From the NCBI GenBank assembly GCA_015075545.1, contig JABTUC010000003.1:124001-188000 (forward strand): a stretch of 64,000 nt of DNA, read 5' to 3'. The notes below the pieces were generated by a model, which saw only the letters and a program-made list of their open reading frames with translations, was not told the origin of the DNA and ran no database searches. Shown here in pieces: positions 34,310-43,123 of this stretch; position 1 is the first letter of the stretch; the number at the start of each line of letters is the position of its first letter. This DNA is from Ideonella sp. Its GTDB lineage: Bacteria; Pseudomonadota; Gammaproteobacteria; Burkholderiales; Burkholderiaceae_C. The translations under genes and the position numbers were made by a program.

Positions 34310-34773
34310 GCGCACCAGCGCGACCGCATGAACTGCGCGTAGTCGCGGATGTAGTCGCCCTCGTCGAATGGCGACGACGCCAGCACCATGCACACCGAGC
34401 CCGACGAGAAGTTGTCGAGCTCGCGCCAGATCATCGGGCACACGTACAGGCCGTTGTACGACCGGCTGAGGTGGACGCGCTTGCGGTCCTTGCCGTCGTC
34501 GAGCACGACGTCGAAGCTGCCCGACATCGCGATGATGAACTGTTGGAGTGTCTTGTGCGCGTGGCCGCCTCGATCGGAGCCGCCAGGCACGTCGTACAGG
34601 TAGTACACCCGTTGGATCGCGAACGGAACGTGGCGGTCGCCTTCGATGAACGTGAGGTTGCCCCGCGGGTCGTGGATCTTGGGCAGGTCGAGCATGCGGC
34701 AGCGTCCGACCGACGGCACGTCGGCTGCCGCGGCCACGTTGTCCGGCGCCTGCACCGGCACGCGCGCGTTCAC
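34306..34773 (-). CDS. FdtA/QdtA-like dTDP-4-keto-6-deoxyglucose 3,4-ketoisomerase
   Basis: 155 residues from a GTG that overlaps the preceding stop by 4 bp; an internal ATG (34695) would give the more usual ~129-residue cupin. The body matches the WxcM/FdtA family: LDLPKIHDPRGNLTFIEGDR, VYYLYDVPGGSDRGGHAHK, WRELDNFSSGSVCMVLAS, DEGDYIRDYAQF. The histidines in GGHAHK are the expected catalytic residues. FdtA and QdtA give different 4-epimers and cannot be told apart here. rmlA/rmlB, needed for the substrate, are not in this window. Confidence 0.88.
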   Translation of the reverse strand: MNARVPVQAPDNVAAAADVPSVGRCRMLDLPKIHDPRGNLTFIEGDRHVPFAIQRVYYLYDVPGGSDRGGHAHKTLQQFIIAMSGSFDVVLDDGKDRKRVHLSRSYNGLYVCPMIWRELDNFSSGSVCMVLASSPFDEGDYIRDYAQFMRSRWCA

Positions 34774-35723
34774 AGGCGAACCTCGTAATGCTCGTGCACG
34801 ACGCCTCCGGCGCCGAACTCGCTCTTGAAGCAGTGCAAGCCCTGGTTGAGGATGCGGCCGCCGTCCTCGGTGCTGATGCCGAAGCTGAAAAAGCGCTGCT
34901 GCATTGCCTGGGCCTGTGCGATCTCGTGGTCGAACAGGAAGTCCAACGCGGCAAGCGACTGACCCTCTTCGCTCGACGCGATGTACTGAGCATGACGAAC
35001 CCTGGGCGTCACGAACAGAACGAGCCCGGCGACCACGCACGTTTCGCGCAGCGCAACGCGGCATCGGATCTGCTGTGGGAAGCGATCCGCCAGGAGTTGC
35101 ATCTCGTCGAGCCGATGCACCGGCCGGCGGCCGTGTGCGCGCGCCAGGTTCTCTTCGAGCACCGGCCACAGCGGCGGCAGCCACAGCGGCCCCTCGGCCT
35201 GCCGAAGCCCGCTGCGATGCGCCTTGCTCAGAGCGCGACGGCGGCGCTCGCTGAGCGGCAGGCGATGCGCCAGGTCGATGCAGCTGGCAAGGTCGCAGCG
35301 CACCCGCTGCGCGCCGAGCCGGGACAGCGCGTACACCTCCTCCTGTGCCGGCGCCAGCGCGTAGATCTGCGGCATCGGCTTGACGCCGAGGCGCCGCGCG
35401 CCGCGCTCGCGCGCCCAGGCGCCGGCCGATTGCAAGGCCTCGAGCATCGCCTCGCCACGCAGCGCGCCGTCGTGCACGACGCCGCCGTAGGTGATGCCGG
35501 GGTGCGAGATCCAGTGCGCCGCATCGTCCGGATCCTGCGCCAGCGGCATCGCACCGAGCCAGCGGCCACGGTCGTCCTCGAACACCAGCGAGCGGTCGGC
35601 GAAGCGCTCGCCGTGGTACGACAGGAAGCGCCGGCTGTGCAGGAACGTGGCCCCGTGGGCGCGCGCGCACAGCGCGTCCCAGCGCTCGGCGTCGCTCGCC
35701 TCGTAGCAGCGCACGCGAATCAT
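34770..35723 (-). CDS. GNAT/FemAB-like acyltransferase
   Basis: 317 residues. The pattern AHGATFLHSRRFLSYHGERF ADRSLVFED, HPGITYGGVVHDG, RGARRLGVKPMPQIYA and a C-terminal ASSEEGQSLAALDFLFDHEI resembles FemAB/PEP-CTERM-type GNAT proteins seen in polysaccharide clusters. Likely transfers an acyl or aminoacyl group to an amino sugar. ATG 35723 overlaps the upstream stop. Donor and substrate are unknown. Confidence 0.7.
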   Translation of the reverse strand: MIRVRCYEASDAERWDALCARAHGATFLHSRRFLSYHGERFADRSLVFEDDRGRWLGAMPLAQDPDDAAHWISHPGITYGGVVHDGALRGEAMLEALQSAGAWARERGARRLGVKPMPQIYALAPAQEEVYALSRLGAQRVRCDLASCIDLAHRLPLSERRRRALSKAHRSGLRQAEGPLWLPPLWPVLEENLARAHGRRPVHRLDEMQLLADRFPQQIRCRVALRETCVVAGLVLFVTPRVRHAQYIASSEEGQSLAALDFLFDHEIAQAQAMQQRFFSFGISTEDGGRILNQGLHCFKSEFGAGGVVHEHYEVRL

Positions 35724-36643
35724 GGTGCCGTCAGCTCCGCCACGCCGAAGCCGCGGGCCCCGAAGTCGTCGCCGTTGTAGAACAGGTACGTGCGGCCGCT
35801 GCTGGCGACCTCGGCGCCGTAGCAGATGCTGTCGCCGTCCCATTGGCCCGGGCTGACGTCGAGCCCGAGCTCGGCGTCGGCACGCTGCCAGGCCAGGCCG
35901 TCGGCCGAGCGCGCAAAGCCAAGCCGGTAGCGTGCCGGCCGGCGGCGGCGGATCGAGTAGTGCAGGCGATAGCCGTTGCCGTCGTGCGTCACGAAAGGCC
36001 GCCCGAAACCGTGCTCGCGCTCGCCGTCGATCGGCAGCACGACGCGCCCGCTGGGCCCCCAGTGCACGCCATCGGGCGACTCCAGGTGCCGCAGGTCGTA
36101 CACCGGCATCGGCTTGCCCTCGAGCAGCTCCCAGCGGCTGCCCGCGATGTACCACATGCGGAAGCGCCCCTGCTCGAGGCCGACGAACGCGCCGCAGCGG
36201 AAGTGAAGTTCGTCGCCGGAGCGTTCGAGGATCGGCGTGTCGCGCACGCGGCGGAATGTCTCCCCGTCGTCGTCGCTCGCCGCCAGGCCCGTCAGCAGCC
36301 GATAGCGGATGTGGTGGCACAACTCGAACCCGACGTAGTAGAGGAACAGTCGCCCATCGTCGAGGTGCACCACCGAAGTCGGGAACACGCCGTTGTCGTC
36401 GAAGCAGCCGGGGGCGCCGACGTCGAGCACCGGTGTGCTCGCAGAAGCGATCACGCGGGTCGGGTCGAGCGGATCGACGTCGACCCAGCCGATGCGGCCG
36501 ACCTGGTTCGCGTCGCGGCATTGAACGTAGAGCCGGAGCGTGCCATTGCGACGGACCCATGGCGTCGGGCAGGTGGCATGCGTGCGCGCCCAATCCTGCG
36601 CGCCGTCGGGGCCCCAGACGATCCCGCGCTTGACCCACTTCAT
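35720..36643 (-). CDS. Five-bladed beta-propeller, glycosidase-fold protein
   Basis: 307 residues with repeated blades (GTLRLYVQCRDANQVGRIGW; GRLFLYYVGFELCHHIRYRL; GRFRMWYIAGSRWELLEGKP; YRLHYSIRRRRPARYRLGFA; TYLFYNGDDFGARGFGVAEL). This is the five-bladed propeller fold of GH32/43/68/130-type enzymes. No signal peptide, so it acts in the cytoplasm, unlike degradative glycosidases; it may modify or bind a sugar precursor. Catalytic residues could not be assigned. Embedded by 4-bp overlaps in the amino-sugar operon. Confidence 0.65.
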   Translation of the reverse strand: MKWVKRGIVWGPDGAQDWARTHATCPTPWVRRNGTLRLYVQCRDANQVGRIGWVDVDPLDPTRVIASASTPVLDVGAPGCFDDNGVFPTSVVHLDDGRLFLYYVGFELCHHIRYRLLTGLAASDDDGETFRRVRDTPILERSGDELHFRCGAFVGLEQGRFRMWYIAGSRWELLEGKPMPVYDLRHLESPDGVHWGPSGRVVLPIDGEREHGFGRPFVTHDGNGYRLHYSIRRRRPARYRLGFARSADGLAWQRADAELGLDVSPGQWDGDSICYGAEVASSGRTYLFYNGDDFGARGFGVAELTAP

Positions 36644-37317
36644 GCCGGGACCTTGAAGAACCGTGGCGCACTGACGCGCGCCGGCTCCGGCTGTTCGGTC
36701 TTGAGAAGAGCGCCGTCGGCGGTGTCTTTCATCACGGCGACGTTGGGCCCGACCCAGTTGTCGCGGCCGACTCTCACGTTGTTGGCGATCGTCGCGTTGA
36801 CGCCGAGAAAGCTGCTGGCGCCGATCGTGCAGAAGCCCGAGATCACGACGTGCGAGGCAACGAAGCAGTTCGCCTCGATCACCGAGTGGTGGCCGACGTG
36901 GTTGCCGCTCCACAGCACCACGTTTTCGCCGATCGACACGAACGGCTGCACGGTGTTGTCCTCGAAGACGAAGCAGTGCTCGCCGATCGTCACGTTGCGC
37001 CACACGAAGGCGCGCGGGCTGACGAACGATGCCAGCCGATAGCCGCGCGCCTTGGCGGCCTGCGCCAGACGGGTCCGCAGACGGTTGAGCTGCGTGTACA
37101 CGACGGCGACGAATATCTCGTGGTCGACCGCCGGGAAGCAGCGCTCGAGCTCCTCGAAGGCCACCACTGGCAGGCCGTGCAGCTCGGTGCGCTTCAGGTA
37201 AGCCGCCTCGACGGCGAAGCCGGCCACCCGGTACTCGGAGTCGGCGTCGAAGTATTCGCGCGCGATCTCAGCGAAGGCCGAGTCGCCGACGATCACCAGA
37301 TTGCGGTTCTTGGTCAT
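36640..37317 (-). CDS. NeuD/PglD-type sugar acyltransferase (left-handed beta-helix)
   Basis: 225 residues. The N-terminal Rossmann-like sugar-binding segment (LVIVGDSAFAEIAREYFD) and hexapeptide repeats at ~110-200 (VTIGEHCFVFEDNTVQPFVS; VLWSGNHVGHHSVIEANCFV; CTIGASSFLGVNATIANNVR) are the NeuD/PglD layout. These enzymes acetylate or formylate the amino group of NDP-amino sugars; here the FdtB product is the obvious substrate. The catalytic His is likely in GNHVGHH. Stop overlaps the next ATG. Confidence 0.85.
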   Translation of the reverse strand: MTKNRNLVIVGDSAFAEIAREYFDADSEYRVAGFAVEAAYLKRTELHGLPVVAFEELERCFPAVDHEIFVAVVYTQLNRLRTRLAQAAKARGYRLASFVSPRAFVWRNVTIGEHCFVFEDNTVQPFVSIGENVVLWSGNHVGHHSVIEANCFVASHVVISGFCTIGASSFLGVNATIANNVRVGRDNWVGPNVAVMKDTADGALLKTEQPEPARVSAPRFFKVPA

Positions 37318-37329
37318 CGCACGCCTCCG

Positions 37330-38088
37330 TCACGGCCTGCGGATCAGGACGTCCTCGCGCCGATTGGCCATCGGCAGGTCCGGCGCCTGCGGCACCACCC
37401 AGGCGTGAAAGCCCTGTGCCCTGGCGCGCGACAGCAGCGCGAGCACGACGCTGTCGTCGATCAGCCCCGGCTCGAGCCGGTTGAAGTGCACCGGCGGCGG
37501 CTCGTCGCTGCCGGTGTACCGGCGGTGGCTCGCCGCACCGGCTGCGCTGGCGAAGAAGCGCTTGCGCATCGTCTGGTTCGGCAGGTCGCCGATCAGCAGT
37601 TCGCCTCCGGCGCCCAGCAGCGCGAGGCAGGCGTCGAGAAACTGGAAGAGATTGCCTTCGGCAAACACGTACTGCGCGACGCTGTAGGCCACGATGGTGT
37701 CGACCGTTCCGGCAAGCTCGTTCAGCCGCGGCAGCAGCGCCTGCGGAAAGCGACCAACCACCTTGCGCACATGCGGTGCGTCGGGCAGCAGCGCGAGCAT
37801 CTCGGCACTGTCGACCCAGATCAGCTCGCCGTGCAGCCCGGCGCAGCGATCGGCCAGCATCACCGGCAGCGCGCTGCATCCCGGGCCCACCTCGACGACA
37901 CGGCCGCCGCTGCGCTGCAGGCTTGCCAGCTTGGAGACGACGTCGCGGAAGATCGCCTCCTCCTTACCCTCGCGGTAGCTGTCGGGGAAACCCACCTTCT
38001 CGTGCCGGCTCAGCGACGCGTCCCGGGCCAGCCCACGGAAGGCCTCGAAGTCGAGGTTGTCGAAGCGATCGACCGCTGCGGAGGGCAT
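37330..38088 (-). CDS. Class I SAM-dependent methyltransferase
   Basis: 252 residues from ATG 38088. Motif I is VVEVGPGCSALPVMLADRCA; LIWVDSAEML is motif II; VDTIVAYSVAQYVF and LLGAGGELLIGDLP follow. Closest in look to sugar or small-molecule methyltransferases in O-antigen and flagellin-glycan clusters. 10 bp after the upstream gene, 12 bp before the next, so part of one operon. Substrate unknown. Confidence 0.8.
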   Translation of the reverse strand: MPSAAVDRFDNLDFEAFRGLARDASLSRHEKVGFPDSYREGKEEAIFRDVVSKLASLQRSGGRVVEVGPGCSALPVMLADRCAGLHGELIWVDSAEMLALLPDAPHVRKVVGRFPQALLPRLNELAGTVDTIVAYSVAQYVFAEGNLFQFLDACLALLGAGGELLIGDLPNQTMRKRFFASAAGAASHRRYTGSDEPPPVHFNRLEPGLIDDSVVLALLSRARAQGFHAWVVPQAPDLPMANRREDVLIRRP

Positions 38089-38098
38089 GGCACGCGCC

Positions 38099-39619
38099 TC
38101 AGGCGATGGCCGGAATCCGTGGCAGCTGCTCGGCGCGGTACACCCAGGACGGATCCAACGCATCGTCGGGCACATCGATCGCAGAGCTCATGGTGAGCGC
38201 CACCATGCGCTCGCGCGGCGTCGTCTCGATCTTCTCGAGCGCGACGCGCATGAATGCCGCGCGCTCGCGCGCCGCCTGCTTCAGCTCGATGTCCAGGTAG
38301 TTCGACTCCCGCAGCACAAAGCGGTGCTCGAGCCAGCCCAGGTACCAGAACCAGTCGGTGTAGTAGAGCCAGGAGTTCTCGTTCATCGCGCGCACGTGGG
38401 TCGGGTCCTGCCATGCGGTGGGCGCATGCTCGTACGGCACCTCGATCACCAACTTGCCGCCCACGCGCAACAGCCGCAGCACTTGGGTCATCAGGCCCGG
38501 CAGATCGGGCACGTGTTCGAGGACGTTGTTGGCGAACACGAGGTCGAACTGCCCCGCGTCCAACTCCACAGGGCCGACGGTGTCGCTGCGCGCCCGCAGC
38601 GGTAGCGCCTGAGGCTGCGACAGATCGAGCAGCAGGTCGGGCTCGGCGCGTGCCAGCACATCGACATTGAGCCAGCCGGGCTTGTAGTCCTTGCCCGAGC
38701 CGAGGTGCAGCTGCGTCGGACGCCACGCACCCTGCGGCCGGCGCTCGTGGTGCGCCCGGCCGTAGCCGACAGCAAAGGCCAGCAAGTCGGCGTACGCTTC
38801 GAGCGGGTCGCTTTCGCGGAAGCTCACCAGCGCGGCCTGCGCGCGCTCGACGAACGCGGTCTTGTCCTTGAAGCCTGCGATCACGCCCTCGAGCGAAGTC
38901 TCGTCGAACCACTGAACGCTGGACTCGAACGCCGCATGCGGGCGGCAACCCGCGCCACGCTCCGAGATCACCGGCGTACCCAGTGACAGGCAATGCGACA
39001 CCCGCACCTGCTCGAAGCGGCCGCTCTCGTAGAAGTGGATGTTCAGAACCGCCTTGGCCTGGGCAATGAAGTGGTCGCGTTCGGCGCCATACAACGCCGA
39101 GTCGAACATCGACACCTGCACGCCCTGAGCCTCGATGCGGTCGATCAGCATGCGGCGACGCTCGTTCATGCTGCCGATGAACAGCAGATCGATCGGCCGC
39201 TCGGCCAGCGCCCGCGCCGCTGCCGGCTCCAGGTACGGTGCGAAACCCATCGGCACCACCGGAACCGAGTCAGGGTCGCTGGCATAGGCCGACAAGTTCT
39301 CCGCGTCGTAGTCGGCCACGGCCGACGTGCGCAGCAACTCCAGGTAGTCGGACGAGACCGCGGCACCCCCGGTGCCGAGCTGTTCCAGGTTGACGAACAC
39401 GCAGGCGTGGCGTCTGCGTTGCGCCGCGTCGAACCCCAGATGCGCGCCGAACACGAAATTGATGGCGTCGTGGCGCAGGCGGTTCTTCCCCATGGTCACC
39501 GCGGCGCCGAAGCGGCGGAACTGCCAGCGGAAGTAGCGCGCCGGATCCAGCAGACCGAGCGAGTGCACGTAGCCGATCGGCTGCACGATGCACAGATGAA
39601 TGGGTGGCAGCTGACTCAT
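38099..39619 (-). CDS. Glycosyltransferase-methyltransferase fusion protein
   Basis: 506 residues in two parts. Residues ~1-330 are GT-B-like: IHLCIVQPIGYVHSLGLLDP, LLFIGSMNERRRMLID and the acceptor-site-like KAVLNIHFYESGRFEQVRVS HCLSLGTPVISERG. Residues ~340-506 are a methyltransferase: LHLGSGKDYKPGWLNVDVLA and FDLVFANNVLEHVPDLPGLM. Such fusions in glycan loci usually add a sugar and methylate it or a neighbour. First gene of the minus-strand operon. It is separated from the OGT-like gene by 131 bp containing an inverted repeat. Confidence 0.8.
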   Translation of the reverse strand: MSQLPPIHLCIVQPIGYVHSLGLLDPARYFRWQFRRFGAAVTMGKNRLRHDAINFVFGAHLGFDAAQRRRHACVFVNLEQLGTGGAAVSSDYLELLRTSAVADYDAENLSAYASDPDSVPVVPMGFAPYLEPAAARALAERPIDLLFIGSMNERRRMLIDRIEAQGVQVSMFDSALYGAERDHFIAQAKAVLNIHFYESGRFEQVRVSHCLSLGTPVISERGAGCRPHAAFESSVQWFDETSLEGVIAGFKDKTAFVERAQAALVSFRESDPLEAYADLLAFAVGYGRAHHERRPQGAWRPTQLHLGSGKDYKPGWLNVDVLARAEPDLLLDLSQPQALPLRARSDTVGPVELDAGQFDLVFANNVLEHVPDLPGLMTQVLRLLRVGGKLVIEVPYEHAPTAWQDPTHVRAMNENSWLYYTDWFWYLGWLEHRFVLRESNYLDIELKQAARERAAFMRVALEKIETTPRERMVALTMSSAIDVPDDALDPSWVYRAEQLPRIPAIA

Positions 39620-39723
39620 GGCCGAATGAACCCCATGTCGTTGCGATGCGCGCGCCTGGGCGCGCGGTTGTTGCCAGCGTATGCACGCGGCGTCGAGACA
39701 AGGCCCCGATATGCACGGTGTCG

Positions 39724-39742
39724 ACCCGCCAAATCGGCGGGT
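39724..39742. terminator. Inverted repeat after the OGT-like gene, possible terminator
   Basis: Perfect ACCCGCC/GGCGGGT arms with a 5-base loop, 8 bp beyond the stop of the OGT-like gene (minus strand). No T-run follows in either direction, so termination is uncertain. Confidence 0.4.
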
Positions 39743-39750
39743 GCCGGCGT

Positions 39751-41691
39751 CTAAGACTCGGCCGGCAGGTGCGCGGGCGGCAACCCCGCGATCGCGCGCG
39801 CCCACATGCGCTCGAACAACGCCTCGATATCGCGCGCGAAGCGCACCCCGTCGAACAGCGGATGGCTGCTGCGCTGCGCCAGCAGGGTATCGCGCAGCCG
39901 ACGTCGGCGCGCGAAGTCGACAGCCAGCTGCAGCACCGTTTGCTCGTAGTGCGCGGTGTCGTGGCACACCAGCTCGGGCAGGCCGCTGGCGTGCAGAAGG
40001 CTCGCGGCCACGCGTTGCGCGAACGTCTGGCCGATCATGGTCACCGGCGGCACGCCCATCCACAGAGCCTCGCTCGCCGTGGTGTGGGCGTTGCAGGGCC
40101 AGGCGTCGAGAAAGAGATCTGCTGCGGCCAGCCGCGCCAGATGGGGCTCGGCCGGCAGCAGCGGCGCGAACACCAAGCGTGCCGCCGGAATGCCCTCGGC
40201 AGCGGCGGCCGCCAACAAGGACGATTCGACGTTGGCGTTCCAACGCAGCAGCCACAACACGGCATCGGGCAGCGCACGCAGCAGGCGGCACCAAGTGGCG
40301 AACACCTGGCGCGAGATCTTGTACGACTGGTGGAATCCGCACAGCACCAGCGCATCGTCGGACAGGCCGAGCGCTGAACGCGATTGCGCCGCCGGTGCAG
40401 GTCGGCGGTTGTCGTTGGGCTGATAGCACAGCGGGAGTTGCGCGATCTTCTCGCTGAAGTGCGGCGCATGACCGATCGGCGTGAGCACGGGATCGCCGAT
40501 CAGATAGTCGATGTAGCTCGCGCCGCTGGTGCCCGGAAAGCCCAGCCAGCAGACCTGCAACGGCGCCGGCCGGTACGCCATCACCGGCATCACGCTGCCG
40601 TAGGTGGCGCCTTTCATGTCGACCAGGACGTCGACTCGACGCGCGCGGATCGCGGTGGCCATTTGCGCCATGCTCTGGCCGTGCAGCTCGACGAAGTGTT
40701 CGCTCGCCCCCTCCATGCGGCGGCGCAGCGGCGTGCCGTCGTCCGGGCCGGCGGAGAACAGCGTCACCTCGAAGCGCTCGCGGTCGTGGGCTTCGAATAC
40801 TTGCACCGCGAGTTGGCTGGTGGCGTGCTGATGAAAGTCGGCTGAGAAGTACCCGATGCGCAGCCGGCCGGCGTGGCCGCGCGCCTGCTGCCTTGGCAGT
40901 GGCACCACTCGAGATGCCAGGTGATTGGCATAGAACGTGGCCACCTTCAGTTGCTCGGCGGGGTCGTCGACCAGCACGGCGTGCACGAAAGCGCCGGTTT
41001 CCACCGCGGTGCCGGCTGTAGCGGCCTGCACGGCCGCGCGCAGCATGGCCAGTTCCGGCTCCGCCTCGCCCCAGCGGCAGGCCTCGCGCTCCAGGAACAC
41101 GAGCAACGCGCGTGCCGACAGCTCACTCGACCCCAGGCCGAGAACCAGTGCGGTGCGGACGCATTCGGCGGCCTCGGCCTTGAGACCCAGTTCCTTGAAC
41201 GACATGCCCAGGCGGAAGTGCGATGGCGCGTCGTCAAGCTTCTGCGCGAGCGCGGCCATGAAGGACTGCACCGCAGCCTCATGCCGCTGCAACTTCTGCA
41301 ACCCGACGGCCAGCGCCACGTGAAAGGCGTGGTCGCGCGCTGCCTCGGCCGGGAGCGACTGCAGTACCGCCACGGCCTCGCCAGGGCACGACAGCTCCAG
41401 CCAGGCATGCGACTCCAGCGTGTAGCCGAGTGTCAGCTCGGGATGCTCATGCCGAAGCCGGCGCAGACGCCCGATCGCATCGCGCGGCCGGCCCGCCTTG
41501 ATCGCCGCATGCGCCGCTGCCAGCGCGTAGGCGCTGTCGTGCAGCAGGTCGGCGGCCCGCTCGTAAGCCTTCACCGCGCGCGGCCATCGTTCGTTCGAGG
41601 CGTGAACGCGGCCATCGAGAAAGTGCCGGTGCGCGCGACGCGCGGCGGCGCTGTTGGTGATCGTCGGTTCTGGCAAGGCGAGGGACGACAT
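39751..41691 (-). CDS. TPR and O-GlcNAc-transferase-like (SPINDLY/OGT) glycosyltransferase
   Basis: 646 residues. The N-terminal ~260 residues are TPR-like helices (AVKAYERAADLLHDSAYALA; AVQSFMAALAQKLDDAPSHF). The C-terminal GT41 domain shows RIGYFSADFHQHATSQLAVQ, LVDMKGATYGSVMPVMAYRP, QVCWLGFPGTSGASYIDYLI and LDAWPCNAHTTASEALWMGV. Bacterial GT41 proteins next to flagellin genes glycosylate flagellin in the cytoplasm. The location 1.4 kb from fliC1 supports this. Sugar donor unknown. Confidence 0.9.
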   Translation of the reverse strand: MSSLALPEPTITNSAAARRAHRHFLDGRVHASNERWPRAVKAYERAADLLHDSAYALAAAHAAIKAGRPRDAIGRLRRLRHEHPELTLGYTLESHAWLELSCPGEAVAVLQSLPAEAARDHAFHVALAVGLQKLQRHEAAVQSFMAALAQKLDDAPSHFRLGMSFKELGLKAEAAECVRTALVLGLGSSELSARALLVFLEREACRWGEAEPELAMLRAAVQAATAGTAVETGAFVHAVLVDDPAEQLKVATFYANHLASRVVPLPRQQARGHAGRLRIGYFSADFHQHATSQLAVQVFEAHDRERFEVTLFSAGPDDGTPLRRRMEGASEHFVELHGQSMAQMATAIRARRVDVLVDMKGATYGSVMPVMAYRPAPLQVCWLGFPGTSGASYIDYLIGDPVLTPIGHAPHFSEKIAQLPLCYQPNDNRRPAPAAQSRSALGLSDDALVLCGFHQSYKISRQVFATWCRLLRALPDAVLWLLRWNANVESSLLAAAAAEGIPAARLVFAPLLPAEPHLARLAAADLFLDAWPCNAHTTASEALWMGVPPVTMIGQTFAQRVAASLLHASGLPELVCHDTAHYEQTVLQLAVDFARRRRLRDTLLAQRSSHPLFDGVRFARDIEALFERMWARAIAGLPPAHLPAES

Positions 41692-41765
41692 AGGAGCAAC
41701 AGCCTAGGGCCCCGAGGGGCCGCGCGATGCCTCGAACTGCGCGGGGTGGGTCCCGCTGTTCGCGC

Positions 41766-42827
41766 TCACGCGGCGTTGGTGGCTGCCCGCATCTCGCGCT
41801 CGCGCTCCCGCCAGACGCGTGCGCGATCCGTTCTGCCCAACCCCTCGTACAACAGCGCCAGGTTGTGCGCAGCCAGGAAACTGCCGCGCCCGAGCACGCT
41901 GTCGGACAGCTCGGGCCGCTCCCCGATCGCCACGGCACGCTGCCAGGCCGATTCGATCATCGGCACCAGCTCGATCGCACGCCTCGGCTCTTGCGCGGCC
42001 CAGTCGAGCAGCAAATCGCCGAGCGCGAAGCAGAAGTCGGGCGAATCGCCGAAGCGCTGCATCTCGGCATCGGCAAGACGCACCGCGCACGCATGCCGCG
42101 CGAGCTTCTTCAGCGTGAACAACAGGCGCAGCAGCAGATCGTGCCGCCAGGGGTCACCGGGCTGCGCCCCTGCCCACGCGCGCTCGTAAGGCGCCAGCGC
42201 GTCGGTGAACGCGCCGCGCAACTCGAGCTCCTTGCCGAGCTGGTAATGCAGATAGAAGTCCTCCGGTTGCTCGCTCAGCGCCTGCCGCAGCAACGACTCG
42301 TTGCGGCCCTGCTTGGCGCGCTTCACGTCGTCGAGGTACCCATCGTGCAGCACGGTCACTCCCAGACGCCGGCGCGGCCATTGTGCTGGCGGCTGCTCGT
42401 GGATGCGCCCCTCGTAGCGCGCGCCTCGCGGCAGCACGCGCGACAGCCAACTCGTCGAGCGCGAGGCCTGCACGGCGTCGCTGCCGTAGAGGTTGTCCAC
42501 CCGCAACACGCCGACATGCCGCGGCGCCTCGCAGCGCAGCGCCTGCAGCGCGACGGCGCCGTCGATCAACCACTCGTCGGCATCGAGCACCAGCGACCAG
42601 TCGGCATCGGCCCATGCCAGCGCGGCGTTGCGCGCGGCCGAGAAGTCGTCGCACCAGTCGAAGGCCGCGACGCGGGCGCCGGCACGACGCGCGATCTCGC
42701 GCGTGCCGTCGGTCGACCCGGTATCGAGCACCCACATCCTATCGACGTGCGCGCGCACGCTGCGAAGGCAGCGTTCGATGCAGCGCGCCTCGTTGCGCGC
42801 GATCATCACCAGAGCCAGGCCGTGCAT
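41766..42827 (-). CDS. Glycosyltransferase family 2 with TPR-like C-terminus
   Basis: 353 residues. GLALVMIARNEARCIERCLR and LDTGSTDGTREIARRAGA are classic GT2 sugar-binding motifs; LVLDADEWL holds the DxD. The C-terminal half is TPR-like (DFYLHYQLGKELELRGAFTD ALAPYERA; AAHNLALLYEGLGRTDRARV). Together with the OGT-like gene 74 bp downstream it forms a minus-strand pair that diverges from the flagellin genes. Confidence 0.88.
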   Translation of the reverse strand: MHGLALVMIARNEARCIERCLRSVRAHVDRMWVLDTGSTDGTREIARRAGARVAAFDWCDDFSAARNAALAWADADWSLVLDADEWLIDGAVALQALRCEAPRHVGVLRVDNLYGSDAVQASRSTSWLSRVLPRGARYEGRIHEQPPAQWPRRRLGVTVLHDGYLDDVKRAKQGRNESLLRQALSEQPEDFYLHYQLGKELELRGAFTDALAPYERAWAGAQPGDPWRHDLLLRLLFTLKKLARHACAVRLADAEMQRFGDSPDFCFALGDLLLDWAAQEPRRAIELVPMIESAWQRAVAIGERPELSDSVLGRGSFLAAHNLALLYEGLGRTDRARVWREREREMRAATNAA

Positions 42828-42863
42828 CGCGCGATGGTGCGGCCACGCGAGTCACCGGCAAGA

Positions 42864-42880
42864 GCGCGAAAAGCGCCGCA
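42864..42880 (+). promoter_or_regulatory. Motif similar to the candidate FlhDC arm, upstream of fliC1
   Basis: GCGCGAAAAGCGCCGCA resembles the flgA arm core (GCGAAAAG, then CGCCGCAA). No clear second arm. It lies 74 bp before the sigma-28 promoter and at the 5' side of the divergent glycosyltransferase gene. Low confidence. Confidence 0.25.
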
Positions 42881-42953
42881 ATTGGTCGCCAGTTCATCGG
42901 ACCACAGCGCAATCGTTCACGTTTCGATCGCCGGAACTGGACCGGAAACCCCC

Positions 42954-42981
42954 TCAAGTTCGGTTTGCACGCCTCCGATAA
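42954..42981 (+). promoter_or_regulatory. Sigma-28 (FliA) promoter for fliC1
   Basis: TCAAGTTC, 12 bp, TCCGATAA. It lies 142 bp before the ATG, giving a long 5' leader with a well-formed RBS (GAAGGAG) near its end. Confidence 0.8.
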
Positions 42982-43123
42982 GGCAACCAACGCCTCCCGC
43001 AAGGGGGACGTGGTCCGGTTGGATGACCTGACAGGCTGAAACAGGCCCACAGCGACTCCGGCGTCGGGCAACCCCGGCGGCTGAACAGCCGGATTCGTTT
43101 CAACTTGAAGGAGCCTTTCGATC

